From NCBI GenBank assembly GCA_900319235.1, contig ONNR01000029.1:1-42003 (forward strand): 42,003 nt of DNA, in the 5' to 3' direction. The first letter of the stretch is position 1, and every line of letters begins with the position of its first letter. Origin of the DNA: an uncultured Prevotellaceae bacterium. GTDB taxonomy: Bacteria > Bacteroidota > Bacteroidia > Bacteroidales > UBA3663. Positions 25,008-32,943 of this stretch are shown in pieces. The notes below the pieces were generated by a model, which saw only the letters and a program-made list of their open reading frames with translations, was not told where the DNA came from and ran no database searches. The position numbers were made by a program, and so were the translations under genes.

Positions 25008-26765
25008 TTAGGGATAGATTGGCCATTGGTACTTTTCTGCAGTGACGCTGCCGGAAGGGCCAAGGACATTGTAGTGGTAGATGCCCCAGCGTACGCCTTT
25101 CCAGTTGCCGTAATCGACGAAGAATGGGTCGCCGACGGGGTCGAATATTTCACCGTCGAGGCTATAGGAGAAGTGGTAGCTTTGGGTTCGGAGGTCGAAG
25201 TGAATACTGAAGCAGATTTTGGCCCGAGGGGGGCATAAAAGCGTAGTACCCGAAGAGGACAAAGCTTTAGGAGGAGGTGGCGGGGACGGAATGATTGTGG
25301 TATCCAGAGTGATTGGAAGTTCTTGGAGCCTTGACTCCTTTTCGTCGAAGATGGTGCGGGTGCGGCCATTGAGGAAGACCTCGCGGGGCTGGGGGATATT
25401 GCGGTAGAGATAAAATGTGTCGCCTTCGCGAAGGACGCCGAGCAGTTCGTTGCTTCGTCCGATGCAGGCTAAACCGGCGCGACCGCCGTCGGCAAGATTG
25501 CTGACGTCGAGGACGATGTCAGCATCGATGTCGTAGCCCATGGTGCGCATCGTGATGGTATTGCGCGCGGCCTTGAAGTCCTCGGACTGCAGGGCGTGGA
25601 GTGTCAATGCGCCGGGATGCTCGGTGAGCGACCAGGCTGTGTCGACGGGATTGTGGTTCCATTGCCAGAGCGGACTGAGGCCTTCGGGCTTGAAGCTGAT
25701 GTCCTGATAGGGGAGGTGGGCAGCATGGTCGATGGGCTTGTCCTTGATGGGCGTCGCCCACGTATTGACAGGTTCGCCGACACCATTGCCATCGTAATCG
25801 ACGCCGATGACCGGCCAGTCGTCCTGCCACGTCATGGGTTGCAGATGCACGATGCGACCGATAGCTCCTGCGTGCTGGAAATGATAGAACCACCACGCGC
25901 CGTCGGGCGTATCGACGATGGAGCCCTGGTGAGGACCATTGATGGAGGTGGAGCCCGTTTCGAGCACACGTCGGCTTTCGTAGGGACCATAGATGTCCTT
26001 CGAGCGGAGCACTGTCTGCCAACCACGTTCGACGCCACCTTCGGGAATCGAAATGTAGTAGTATCCGTTGCGCTTCATGAACTTGGGACCTTCGGCGACG
26101 GGGCCTTCATAGACCGTGACACCTTCGTCGAGCAACTGCCTGCCGTCGCGACTCATCTTGTGGACGATGATGGGGCCTGCACCGTGTCGGCTGCGGACGA
26201 GATAAGCCTGACCGGGGATGACACGGGTGCCATCGGCTTCGTGGACAATCTCATCGTCCCAGAACGGGCAGGGGTCTTCCCATTTGGGTACCTGCCTGAC
26301 GAGATGGAGGGGCTCCCAAGGTCCTGCCGCTTCTGGAGCAGAGGTCATGAAGAGCCCTTCGTCGGGTGTGCAGAAATAGATGTAGAATCGTCCCTCCTGA
26401 TAACGCAGCGCAGGCGCCCACGAGCCGCCTGCATAATGCTTGTTGGTGTCCCAGCCCGGATAGTCGAAACGGTCATAGACCTGCGTCACGACACGCCAAT
26501 TCACCATATCGTCTGACTCAAGGATCTGCATGCCGATGAAGTGGAAGTCGGAGGCCACCATATAGTATCTCTCGCCTACACGGATGACATCCGGATCGCT
26601 GTAGTCGGCAGGAAGGATGGGATTGATGTAGGTGCCGTTGAGCTGGTCGCCCCACTGCTGCTGTATCTGCTTGGGTGCCTTGGGTTGTGCAAACAACGAA
26701 GCAAGAGGGACAAGACACAGCAGGAGTGTCGATAGAAGAAAAGATGCCTTATTCCTGAAGTGCAT
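25008..26765 (-). CDS. Glycoside hydrolase family 43 protein, secreted
   Basis: A 585-residue protein with an N-terminal signal peptide (MHFRNKASFLLSTLLLCLVPLASLFAQ). The five-bladed GH43 propeller occupies roughly residues 45-340. YINPILPADYSDPDVIRVGERYYM carries the catalytic base Asp, DPCPFWDDE the middle Asp, and VAEGPKFMKRNGYYYIS the donor Glu. A C-terminal lectin-like beta-sandwich follows, as in beta-xylosidase/arabinosidase relatives. Residues about 488-515 form an unusual Pro/Ser-rich insert (IIPSPPPPPKALSSS) in that domain. It lies 53 bp after the PL22 lyase gene, so pectin side chains (arabinan or rhamnogalacturonan decoration) are the likely substrate. Exact specificity cannot be read from sequence. 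Confidence 0.88.
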   Translation of the reverse strand: MHFRNKASFLLSTLLLCLVPLASLFAQPKAPKQIQQQWGDQLNGTYINPILPADYSDPDVIRVGERYYMVASDFHFIGMQILESDDMVNWRVVTQVYDRFDYPGWDTNKHYAGGSWAPALRYQEGRFYIYFCTPDEGLFMTSAPEAAGPWEPLHLVRQVPKWEDPCPFWDDEIVHEADGTRVIPGQAYLVRSRHGAGPIIVHKMSRDGRQLLDEGVTVYEGPVAEGPKFMKRNGYYYISIPEGGVERGWQTVLRSKDIYGPYESRRVLETGSTSINGPHQGSIVDTPDGAWWFYHFQHAGAIGRIVHLQPMTWQDDWPVIGVDYDGNGVGEPVNTWATPIKDKPIDHAAHLPYQDISFKPEGLSPLWQWNHNPVDTAWSLTEHPGALTLHALQSEDFKAARNTITMRTMGYDIDADIVLDVSNLADGGRAGLACIGRSNELLGVLREGDTFYLYRNIPQPREVFLNGRTRTIFDEKESRLQELPITLDTTIIPSPPPPPKALSSSGTTLLCPPRAKICFSIHFDLRTQSYHFSYSLDGEIFDPVGDPFFVDYGNWKGVRWGIYHYNVLGPSGSVTAEKYQWPIYP

Positions 26766-26818
26766 ATTAGACTAAAAGAAAACGCTAATTCGCTAATTCG
26801 TGATAGAAGAGCCTCGAG

Positions 26819-28153
26819 TTACAATTCTACCGCATAGACATTGTCAAAACCTTCGAAGTTGGCTCGGAAGATTATCCATTTGTCATCGGGACTGAAGTGG
26901 ACATTGGGTTCGAGGTTGTAGTTGTGATACTTCATGTTGACCAGTTTCTCCGACTTGAGACTGTCGCACACGATGGTGTAGATGGAATCCTGCGAGGTGG
27001 GGAAGGAGCCGCCCAGGGAATTGCGCGTCATCGGATAATCGTAGCGGAAGATCCACTGGTCCCTGTTGGAATGTGCAACCGATGTCTTTGACCCGCCATC
27101 GCCAGCCAGGAAACTCTCGTCCCACGACGTGGTGTAGTGAACGGCCCATTCATCGCGAAGCAGCGGGTAGATTTCCTCGTGCAGCGTCTCGACATCGACC
27201 TTGCCGACGTAGAACGTGGTGCTGCGCGGCTTCTGCAGGTCGAAGTAGATGTAGCGGCCATCGGCACCGAACCATTCGTGACCGGCAATCTCGCGATAGA
27301 CGGTACGCTTGTGCATCAGCACAGGCTGGCGGGCGGGCTTGTCCTTCAAGCCGGCTCGGTCGAGTTCCTTGCGCGAACGGATGTCGATGTTCCAGATGCG
27401 ATCGACCTTATGCCAATGTCCCTCGTGGCAGAAGAGCAGGCGGTTGGGATCGGTGGGAGAGAACTGCAGATGGTTGAGCCAGGCATTGTCGGTCCAGATG
27501 TCGCTGAACTCGCCTGTCTGTGTATCGATGGTGAAGATGGTCTTTTCGAGTTTGGCTTCGAAGATGAGGTTGAAGAAATCGCCCTTCTTGGGATGATCGC
27601 GCAGGATGCGTGCTTCTTCCGGATTGTCGAAGGTGCCGGCGAGGCGTGTGCCATCACAATTGACGGCAGCAATATGTCCGGTGCGACCAGCGGGGAGCTT
27701 GGCAATGAGGCGTGTTGCGCCATCGACGACAGAGCATGAAAAGATGCTGTCGCGGCGCTGGAAGAAGAGTTCACGGGTGGCAGGGCAAACGATTTCGGTG
27801 GAGACGCCTTGTGCCTCGTGGGTCACCTGACGGATTTCGAAGGTCTTGAGATTGACGGCATACATCTGCTTGATGACGCCCTGCGTGCCATTGCCTGCTA
27901 CTATGTCGGTCGAAGCCTGAACTACGTCGGTGCCTACGAAGAGCATCTCATCGCCGACGAAGGGATGGTTGTGGAAATAGAACGAGCGATTGGCACCGGC
28001 GCGACGTGTGAGTTTGACGATGCGATGACCTGTATCGATATCAATCCACTCGTCGGGCATCGCTTTGCCTCCTGTCTCGAGGACGGGAATGCCTTGGGCA
28101 GAGATGACCGCCGGAACGAAGAGAAGCAGGGAGAGGAGAATGTGAGATTTCAT
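26819..28153 (-). CDS. Oligogalacturonate lyase, PL22 family
   Basis: A 444-residue protein with a signal peptide (MKSHILLSLLLFVPAVISAQ), so probably periplasmic. PL22 oligogalacturonate lyases cleave short pectin oligosaccharides by beta-elimination and fold as a seven-bladed propeller. Supporting stretches are HRIVKLTRRAGANRSFYFHNHPF, LFCHEGHWHKVDRIWNID, GHEWFGADGRYIYFDLQ and the C-terminal NVHFSPDDKWIIFRANFEG. Several conserved His residues that hold the metal are in these motifs. It precedes GH43 on the same strand. The two form a small pectin locus with no SusC/D pair in the window. Confidence 0.88.
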   Translation of the reverse strand: MKSHILLSLLLFVPAVISAQGIPVLETGGKAMPDEWIDIDTGHRIVKLTRRAGANRSFYFHNHPFVGDEMLFVGTDVVQASTDIVAGNGTQGVIKQMYAVNLKTFEIRQVTHEAQGVSTEIVCPATRELFFQRRDSIFSCSVVDGATRLIAKLPAGRTGHIAAVNCDGTRLAGTFDNPEEARILRDHPKKGDFFNLIFEAKLEKTIFTIDTQTGEFSDIWTDNAWLNHLQFSPTDPNRLLFCHEGHWHKVDRIWNIDIRSRKELDRAGLKDKPARQPVLMHKRTVYREIAGHEWFGADGRYIYFDLQKPRSTTFYVGKVDVETLHEEIYPLLRDEWAVHYTTSWDESFLAGDGGSKTSVAHSNRDQWIFRYDYPMTRNSLGGSFPTSQDSIYTIVCDSLKSEKLVNMKYHNYNLEPNVHFSPDDKWIIFRANFEGFDNVYAVEL

Positions 28154-28200
28154 GGGAGGATGTGGTTAATTGGTATAGAATCGGAGGTGGGCTGGATTGT

Positions 28201-28263
28201 CTAGATGCTCTAGATATTCTAGAAGCTCTAGAAACTCTAGATATTTTAGATAGCTTTAGGAGC
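28201..28263. repeat. 9-bp microsatellite, seven units of CTAGAnnnT type
   Basis: Seven units follow without gaps: CTAGATGCT, CTAGATATT, CTAGAAGCT, CTAGAAACT, CTAGATATT, TTAGATAGC and TTTAGGAGC, decaying to the right. With the preceding T, each early unit contains the palindrome TCTAGA plus three variable bases. It lies between the PL22 start and the flotillin terminator. Confidence 0.85.
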
Positions 28264-28277
28264 TAAAAACGATAGTT

Positions 28278-28306
28278 GCTATGACCGCTTTTTAGGCGGC
28301 CATAGC
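28278..28306 (-). terminator. Hairpin terminator downstream of the flotillin gene
   Basis: On the plus strand GCTATG, one mismatch, CCGC, a loop, GCGG, one base and CATAGC form a 10-bp imperfect stem. Read leftward it follows the flotillin stop by about 20 bp, and a T-run (CGTTTTTAG) comes some 15 bases later. It separates the flotillin operon from the pectin genes. Confidence 0.65.
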
Positions 28307-28324
28307 AGCATATAAGGTGATGGG

Positions 28325-29863
28325 TTATTCCTCGGGTTTGACCTCGGTAGCCTCGGTCTCGTCTTTCTTGGTGCCCAGGTAATCGGGGAGTTTCATGCCA
28401 GCCTGGTTGAAGAGGTCCTGCAGGGGCGGGATGCTCTTGTAGAGGCCCGATACGAAGTTGGCTGTCGAAGACTTGCCTTCGCCGCCATTGCCCGTATCCC
28501 AAACGGTAACCTTGTCGATGTTGATGCCCTTGATGGCATCGACCTGCGTCTTGACGAGTTCGGGAAGCTTTTCGAGGAGGAGCAGGGTGTAAGCCTTGTT
28601 GGCATCGCCTGCAGCCTGGATCATCTTGTCGTAACCGGAAGCCTGCTTGGTAAGAACCTCGAAGAGACCCTTGGCTTCGGCTTCCATCTTGGCGAAGATG
28701 GCCTGAGCCTCACCCTTGGCGCGGGTGGCAGCAGCCACACCTTCACCTTCGGCCTTGGTCTTGATGGCGTCGGCTTCACCTTTGGCCTTGATGGCAACGG
28801 CATCGGCATCACCCTTGGCGCGGAAGGCAACGCTGTCGGCTTCACCTTTTGCATTGACACGCTTGCGCTCGGCTTCGGCTTCGGCAGCCACGATGAGACG
28901 CTGCTTCTCGATTTCCTGAGCCACGATGACGTTGGCCTTCTGGGTGGCCTGTTCGCGTTCGGCACGTGCCAACTCGGCTTTCTGCTCGGCGACGTACGAC
29001 TCTTCGAGTGCCTTGGCTGCTGCGATCTTCTCGGCAGCGGTAGCACGGCGCTGAGCCTCGGCTTCACGTTCGCGGAGGTCGGCCTGCGAATTGGCGATTT
29101 CGACCTTGGCGTTGTTTTCGCCCTTGATGGCTTCGGCATTGGCGGCAGCCACAGCCTTACGGGTCTCCATCTGGAAGTGTGCCTTACCGGTTTCACCCGA
29201 CATCTCCTGTTCGGCAACCTTGGCCTTTGCCTCGTTCTCCTTCTCGGCAACCTTTACCTTGGCTTCGTTGATAGCCTTGGCAGCGGCTTCCTGACCGAGG
29301 GCCTCGATATAGCCCGATTCGTCCTTGATATCGGTGATGTTCACGTTGATGAGTTTCAGACCGATCTTCTTGAGCTCTATCTCGACGTTCTTCTTGATGT
29401 TCTCCTGGAAGACGTCACGGTCCTGGTTGAGTTCCTCGATTGACATGGAGGCGATGACGAGACGGAGTTGGCCGAAAAGAATATCACGTGCCATATCCTG
29501 AATGTCGTTGGCCGAAAGACCAAGCAGACGCTCGGCAGCGTTGTTCATCGAATCAGACTCGGTGCTGATACCCACGGTGAAGCGGCAGGGAACGTCGACA
29601 CGGATGTTCTGGCGCGAGAGGGCATTGGTGAGGTTCGCTTCAATAGAGATAGGGGTGAGGTTGAGGTAGGCGTAGTCCTGGATGATAGGCCATACGAACA
29701 CGCCACCACCATGTACACACTTGGCTGAGCCTTTGCCAGTAGAGCCATAGACAACGAGAATCTTGTCGGAGGGGCAGCGACGATAGCGTTTCAAGAGGGC
29801 AGCCACAATGACAATCAACACGAGGATGAGAATCAATGGAAGTAATGAAGGATCAAATAGCAT
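28325..29863 (-). CDS. Flotillin-family membrane scaffold protein
   Basis: The 512-residue protein has an N-terminal membrane segment (LLPLILILVLIVIVAALL), then an SPFH/band-7 domain to about residue 200. A long Ala/Glu/Lys-rich coiled coil follows. Residues about 335-400 show clear 11-residue repeats (AKGEADSVAFR, AKGDADAVAIK, AKGEADAIKTK, AKGEAQAIFAK). The C-terminal region DKVTVWDTGNGGEGKSS matches flotillin/YqiK-type proteins. Flotillins oligomerise on the inner membrane and organise membrane microdomains. It is the last gene of an operon with an NfeD-like protein, the classic flotillin partner, and a DUF805 protein. Confidence 0.93.
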   Translation of the reverse strand: MLFDPSLLPLILILVLIVIVAALLKRYRRCPSDKILVVYGSTGKGSAKCVHGGGVFVWPIIQDYAYLNLTPISIEANLTNALSRQNIRVDVPCRFTVGISTESDSMNNAAERLLGLSANDIQDMARDILFGQLRLVIASMSIEELNQDRDVFQENIKKNVEIELKKIGLKLINVNITDIKDESGYIEALGQEAAAKAINEAKVKVAEKENEAKAKVAEQEMSGETGKAHFQMETRKAVAAANAEAIKGENNAKVEIANSQADLREREAEAQRRATAAEKIAAAKALEESYVAEQKAELARAEREQATQKANVIVAQEIEKQRLIVAAEAEAERKRVNAKGEADSVAFRAKGDADAVAIKAKGEADAIKTKAEGEGVAAATRAKGEAQAIFAKMEAEAKGLFEVLTKQASGYDKMIQAAGDANKAYTLLLLEKLPELVKTQVDAIKGINIDKVTVWDTGNGGEGKSSTANFVSGLYKSIPPLQDLFNQAGMKLPDYLGTKKDETEATEVKPEE

Positions 29864-29913
29864 AATGTATTGTTTTTAGGGTTGATTAAAATCGGATGTG
29901 AAAGATTGACTCG

Positions 29914-30417
29914 TTAGAAGTTACTGGTAGTAAAAGCTTCTTCGCCCTTGGGGTTTGGACCATAGACATTATCGCCTGGCTGGGAATCCTGGCAAGCAAG
30001 GTAGATGAACCAGATGGCACCGACAAGCGATGCAAAAGGCACGAAGACGCTCAGTAGGTTTCCACCCCAGTAGGTCATCGACCACCAGCCAGAACGGCCT
30101 GTGTCGTGCATGCGACGAATCTGCACAGCGATGATGGGCAGCAATGTAGCCAGCGAGAATGCAATCAAAGCGATGCAGGCTGGCGAAGTGATGGCGCCGA
30201 GGAAGATCTCCTTGATGGCTTCGACATCCTGAGGATCACCACCGCGCTGGATGAATTCTGTCATTGGCCCCATAATGACGGTCATAAGCCAGATGTAAAG
30301 GACAATCTGAATCAGCGTGATGAAGAGAAAGAAGTACCAGTGCTCGGAACGGCGGGCACGACCACTAAACGTTACGTACTTGGCAAAGCAAGTTTTTACG
30401 GCTTCTGTGAAAGACAT
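29914..30417 (-). CDS. DUF805 family membrane protein
   Basis: A 167-residue inner-membrane protein with about four hydrophobic segments. FSGRARRSEHWYFFLF near the N-terminus and IRRMHDTGRSGWW near residue 105 are the DUF805 hallmarks. PGDNVYGPNPKGEEA at the C-terminus also fits. Function is unknown for the family. It lies between the NfeD-like gene (50 bp upstream) and the flotillin gene (50 bp downstream), so a membrane-microdomain or envelope role is a contextual guess. Confidence 0.9.
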   Translation of the reverse strand: MSFTEAVKTCFAKYVTFSGRARRSEHWYFFLFITLIQIVLYIWLMTVIMGPMTEFIQRGGDPQDVEAIKEIFLGAITSPACIALIAFSLATLLPIIAVQIRRMHDTGRSGWWSMTYWGGNLLSVFVPFASLVGAIWFIYLACQDSQPGDNVYGPNPKGEEAFTTSNF

Positions 30418-30467
30418 AATTTGATAGTATTATTGGTTAATAAGAATTGTCGGAGTTTTCGGAGTAC

Positions 30468-31055
30468 TCAAATCTTTTCGACCAGGACGGTCTCTCCTTG
30501 GACGATTTCCTTGATGCGGACCTTGGCACCCGTGGGGATGTCGGTGTCGCTGAGGGCTTCGAGCTCATGCGTGGAACCATTGAGCGAAACGGTGATCTTT
30601 CCGGTCTGCTTGCGGTTGCCTGGAATGCGGAGATAGACGTCGGCAGGGAGTCCGATGGTTTGCTCAACACGGAATGTGTTGTCGCGGTTGAGTTTCATCA
30701 TCTGGAAGAGCAGGAATGCGATGAGCGACATGAAGATGAGGCCCACGACGACAGCGAGCAGTCCAAGCAGGACGCGGTTGGGGATGTAATTCCAGCAGAG
30801 CACGCCTGTCCAGCCGAAACCAAGAATGAAACAGATGACTGACTTGACCGATACGAGATGGAAGCCAGCGGCATCGAAGGCAGCATCGCCACTCTCGGGA
30901 ATCTGGTCGGGTGCTGTGGACATATCGACATCACTATCGGCGTCGAAGCCGATGAAGGTCATGATGGCCTGAATGATGAAGATGATACTCGAGACTGCTG
31001 CGAGGATCCAATAGACTTGCAGCATTCCATCCATTGATTTGAAGGTTTCAAACAT
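30468..31055 (-). CDS. NfeD-like membrane protein with OB-fold tail
   Basis: The 195-residue protein begins MFETFKSMDG and has a membrane segment at about residues 12-30, then a pair near residues 75-120. The soluble C-terminal beta-rich domain (GLPADVYLRIPGNRKQTGKITV, ending KIKEIVQGETVLVEKI-like) resembles the NfeD OB-fold. NfeD proteins are regularly encoded next to flotillins and support their function. The start at 31055 was chosen because a perfect -7 box lies at 31087-31094, inside the longer frame that begins at 31148. Confidence 0.8.
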   Translation of the reverse strand: MFETFKSMDGMLQVYWILAAVSSIIFIIQAIMTFIGFDADSDVDMSTAPDQIPESGDAAFDAAGFHLVSVKSVICFILGFGWTGVLCWNYIPNRVLLGLLAVVVGLIFMSLIAFLLFQMMKLNRDNTFRVEQTIGLPADVYLRIPGNRKQTGKITVSLNGSTHELEALSDTDIPTGAKVRIKEIVQGETVLVEKI

Positions 31056-31086
31056 AGCAGTAATAGTTTTAGTGTTTTTTTGTACT

Positions 31087-31095
31087 GCAAAGATA
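31087..31095 (-). promoter_or_regulatory. -7 box of the NfeD-DUF805-flotillin operon
   Basis: On the minus strand, TATCTTTGC is an exact TAnnTTTG match placed about 32 bp before the chosen start codon. No TTG is seen at the ideal -33 distance, so activation by a bound regulator is possible. Confidence 0.6.
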
Positions 31096-31124
31096 ATGTC
31101 GTTGTATAAATGCGCGTATCTCTT

Positions 31125-31136
31125 GACAACGTTGTC
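31125..31136. promoter_or_regulatory. Perfect 12-bp palindrome upstream of the flotillin operon promoter
   Basis: GACAACGTTGTC is perfectly symmetric and extends imperfectly to TCTCTTGACAAC / GTTGTCGAGAAA. It lies about 30 bp upstream of the -7 box, where an activator or repressor would bind. The operator role is inferred. Confidence 0.5.
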
Positions 31137-31229
31137 GAGAAAAAACAATTATTTTGCTTATTGCGGTGTAAAGATAGTTAATTTTTAGGGTAACTTTCCT
31201 ATTTTTTTTCACTTTTTGGTGTCATTCAC

Positions 31230-31260
31230 TTGCATTTCTACAAAAAATGATGTTACTTTG
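31230..31260 (+). promoter_or_regulatory. Possible folP promoter giving a near-leaderless transcript
   Basis: TTG (31230-31232), 20 bp, then TTACTTTG (31253-31260) matches the Bacteroidota consensus at all but one position. The predicted start would fall at about the ATG at 31265. This argues against the ATG at 31247, which would lie inside the promoter. Confidence 0.45.
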
Positions 31261-31264
31261 CAAC

Positions 31265-32182
31265 ATGAAAGTGTCGAAAATGCCCCCTACTCCTTGTGTG
31301 ATGGGCATCATCAACGTAACTCCTGACTCGTTCTATGAGGCCAGCCGCGTACAGGAGCAATCCGTCTTACGCGAGCGTGTGCGCCAAATATTAGACGAGG
31401 GAGGAGCGATAATTGATGTGGGTGCATATTCGACCAGACCGGGTGCTCTGGACATCAGTGCCGAGGCTGAAATGGAGCGTCTTCGCTGGGCCTTGCCGAT
31501 TGTTGTTGACGAGGCTGAAAAGTGGTACGACGAGCACGATGGCAATGGTCAGAAGCCATTGGTCAGCGTCGATACTTTTCGCGCAGCTGTGGCTGAGATG
31601 TGCGTTGCCGAACTTGGCGCAGACATCATCAACGACATTTCGGGCGGTACGCTCGATGAGAAGATGTTCGACGTCGTGGCTCGCACACGCGCCATCTATA
31701 TTCTGATGCACAGTCGGGGCACTCCTCAGGACATGCAGCAACGTACCGACTACGCCGATGGAGTGGTGGACGAGGTGATCCGTTTCTTCAAGGGGCAGGT
31801 GGGGAAGCTGTGTAAGAGGTTGCTTCCTTCGGTGCGCGCGAGCAGAGCTCGGAGCGAAAAGTTCGAAAAGTTCGAAGGGTTCGAAGGGTTTGAAAACGTG
31901 GTCCTCGATCCTGGTTTCGGATTTGCCAAGACCTTGGAGCAGAACTATGCATTGATGAAGGGGCTTGACAGGATACGGGAAGCGTTTCCCGACTATCCGT
32001 TGCTGGTGGGCGTGAGCCGAAAGTCGATGGTTTACAAACTGCTCGGAACGGATGCCCTGCATGCCTTGAACGGCACGACGGTGCTCAACACCTATGCGCT
32101 GCTTCACGGAGCATCCATCCTGAGAGTTCACGATGTTAAAGAGGCTGTAGAAGCCATAAAGATATGTGGGAATTTGGCATAA
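31265..32182 (+). CDS. folP: Dihydropteroate synthase
   Basis: FolP (EC 2.5.1.15) joins p-aminobenzoate to the pterin pyrophosphate in folate synthesis and is the sulfonamide target. VMGIINVTPDSFYE is the N-terminal signature, followed by GAYSTRPGA, SVDTFR, INDISGGT and MHSRG. VVLDPGFGFAKT and GVSRKSM complete the TIM-barrel active site. Start 31265 gives 305 residues. Residues about 183-212 are an extra basic loop, LCKRLLPSVRASRARS, followed by KFEKFEGFEGFE encoded by a 9-bp repeat. The stop lies inside cdaA, overlapping it by 19 bp. Confidence 0.93.
   Translation: MKVSKMPPTPCVMGIINVTPDSFYEASRVQEQSVLRERVRQILDEGGAIIDVGAYSTRPGALDISAEAEMERLRWALPIVVDEAEKWYDEHDGNGQKPLVSVDTFRAAVAEMCVAELGADIINDISGGTLDEKMFDVVARTRAIYILMHSRGTPQDMQQRTDYADGVVDEVIRFFKGQVGKLCKRLLPSVRASRARSEKFEKFEGFEGFENVVLDPGFGFAKTLEQNYALMKGLDRIREAFPDYPLLVGVSRKSMVYKLLGTDALHALNGTTVLNTYALLHGASILRVHDVKEAVEAIKICGNLA
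31852..31896 (+). repeat. 9-bp TTCGAA microsatellite inside folP
   Basis: Five 9-bp units run GAGCGAAAA, GTTCGAAAA, GTTCGAAGG, GTTCGAAGG, GTTTGAAAA. Each clean unit has the palindrome TTCGAA plus three bases. The reading frame is kept and yields repeating (K/G)FE triplets. It resembles the TCTAGA-based 9-bp array at 28201-28263 in period and design. Confidence 0.9.
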
Positions 32183-32943
32183 AAGACTTGATAGACATTC
32201 TGGGCGTTGCCGCTCTGATGTTCTACCTTTATCGTTGGTCGAAAGGAAATGGCACGATTGTCATTTTCAAGGGACTTATTGCCATCATCGTCCTCTGGGT
32301 TGGCTTGCGATTCTTCGAGTTCCGACTGTTGGGCGGTATCCTCGATCTGGTGGTCTCTGTCTCGATGGTCATTCTGGTCATCCTCTTCCAGAACGAGATA
32401 CGTCAGGCGTTGATTCGACTGGGTTCGCGTCACCAATGGAGCAGCATGCTGCGATTCTTTGGCAAGGAGGAATTGGCAAAGAATGACGACACGAAGTGGG
32501 TCGATGCTGTGATTCTTGCCTGCCAGCACATGTCGGAGCATAAGGTGGGAGCGCTTATCGTAGTGCAACGCTACGATGATGTCGAACCCCTGATCTCTCC
32601 GCCGGGATGTGAGATGGATGCCATCGTCTCGGCCCGTCTTATAGAGCAGGTGTTCTTCAAGAATTCGCCCCTACACGATGGCGCGATGCTGATACGTAAC
32701 GGACGCATAGCCCAGGCTGCAGGCGTTCTGCCCACCAGTCGCAACCGTCGCATTCCCGCCGAGTTGGGCCTGCGTCACCGCAGCGCCTTGGGCATATCGG
32801 AAATCTGTGATGCGCAGGTTGTCGTGGTGAGCGAAGAGACCGGTGACATCTCGCTTTGCTATCGTGGCCGCATCACACGCGGCATCTCGCAGGCCAAGTT
32901 GCAGAAACAACTTCTGGATGGCAAGCCTCACAAAAACAATTAA
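32164..32943 (+). CDS. cdaA: Diadenylate cyclase (c-di-AMP synthase)
   Basis: CdaA/DacA (EC 2.7.7.85) makes the second messenger c-di-AMP from two ATP. The 259-residue protein has three N-terminal membrane segments (IDILGVAALMFYLYRW, IVIFKGLIAIIVLWVGL, GGILDLVVSVSMVILVILF). The DAC domain has the catalytic DGA motif at Asp172 and RHR at 204-206. It overlaps folP by 19 bp, a folP-dac arrangement known in Bacteroidota. In Bacillus the same gene associates with CdaR and GlmM, neither of which is here. The last residues (KNN and stop) are encoded by the start of an AT-rich array. Confidence 0.95.
   Translation: MWEFGIKDLIDILGVAALMFYLYRWSKGNGTIVIFKGLIAIIVLWVGLRFFEFRLLGGILDLVVSVSMVILVILFQNEIRQALIRLGSRHQWSSMLRFFGKEELAKNDDTKWVDAVILACQHMSEHKVGALIVVQRYDDVEPLISPPGCEMDAIVSARLIEQVFFKNSPLHDGAMLIRNGRIAQAAGVLPTSRNRRIPAELGLRHRSALGISEICDAQVVVVSEETGDISLCYRGRITRGISQAKLQKQLLDGKPHKNN

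Noticed and set aside
24986..25369. N-terminal extension of the DUF4492 protein
   Set aside because: It is a shadow frame within the GH43 coding sequence. The 73-residue form matches the family size.
29795..29815. Another palindromic repeat copy (GAGGGCAGCC)
   Set aside because: Only the left arm matches. There is no right arm or tail, and the match is explained by flotillin coding sequence.
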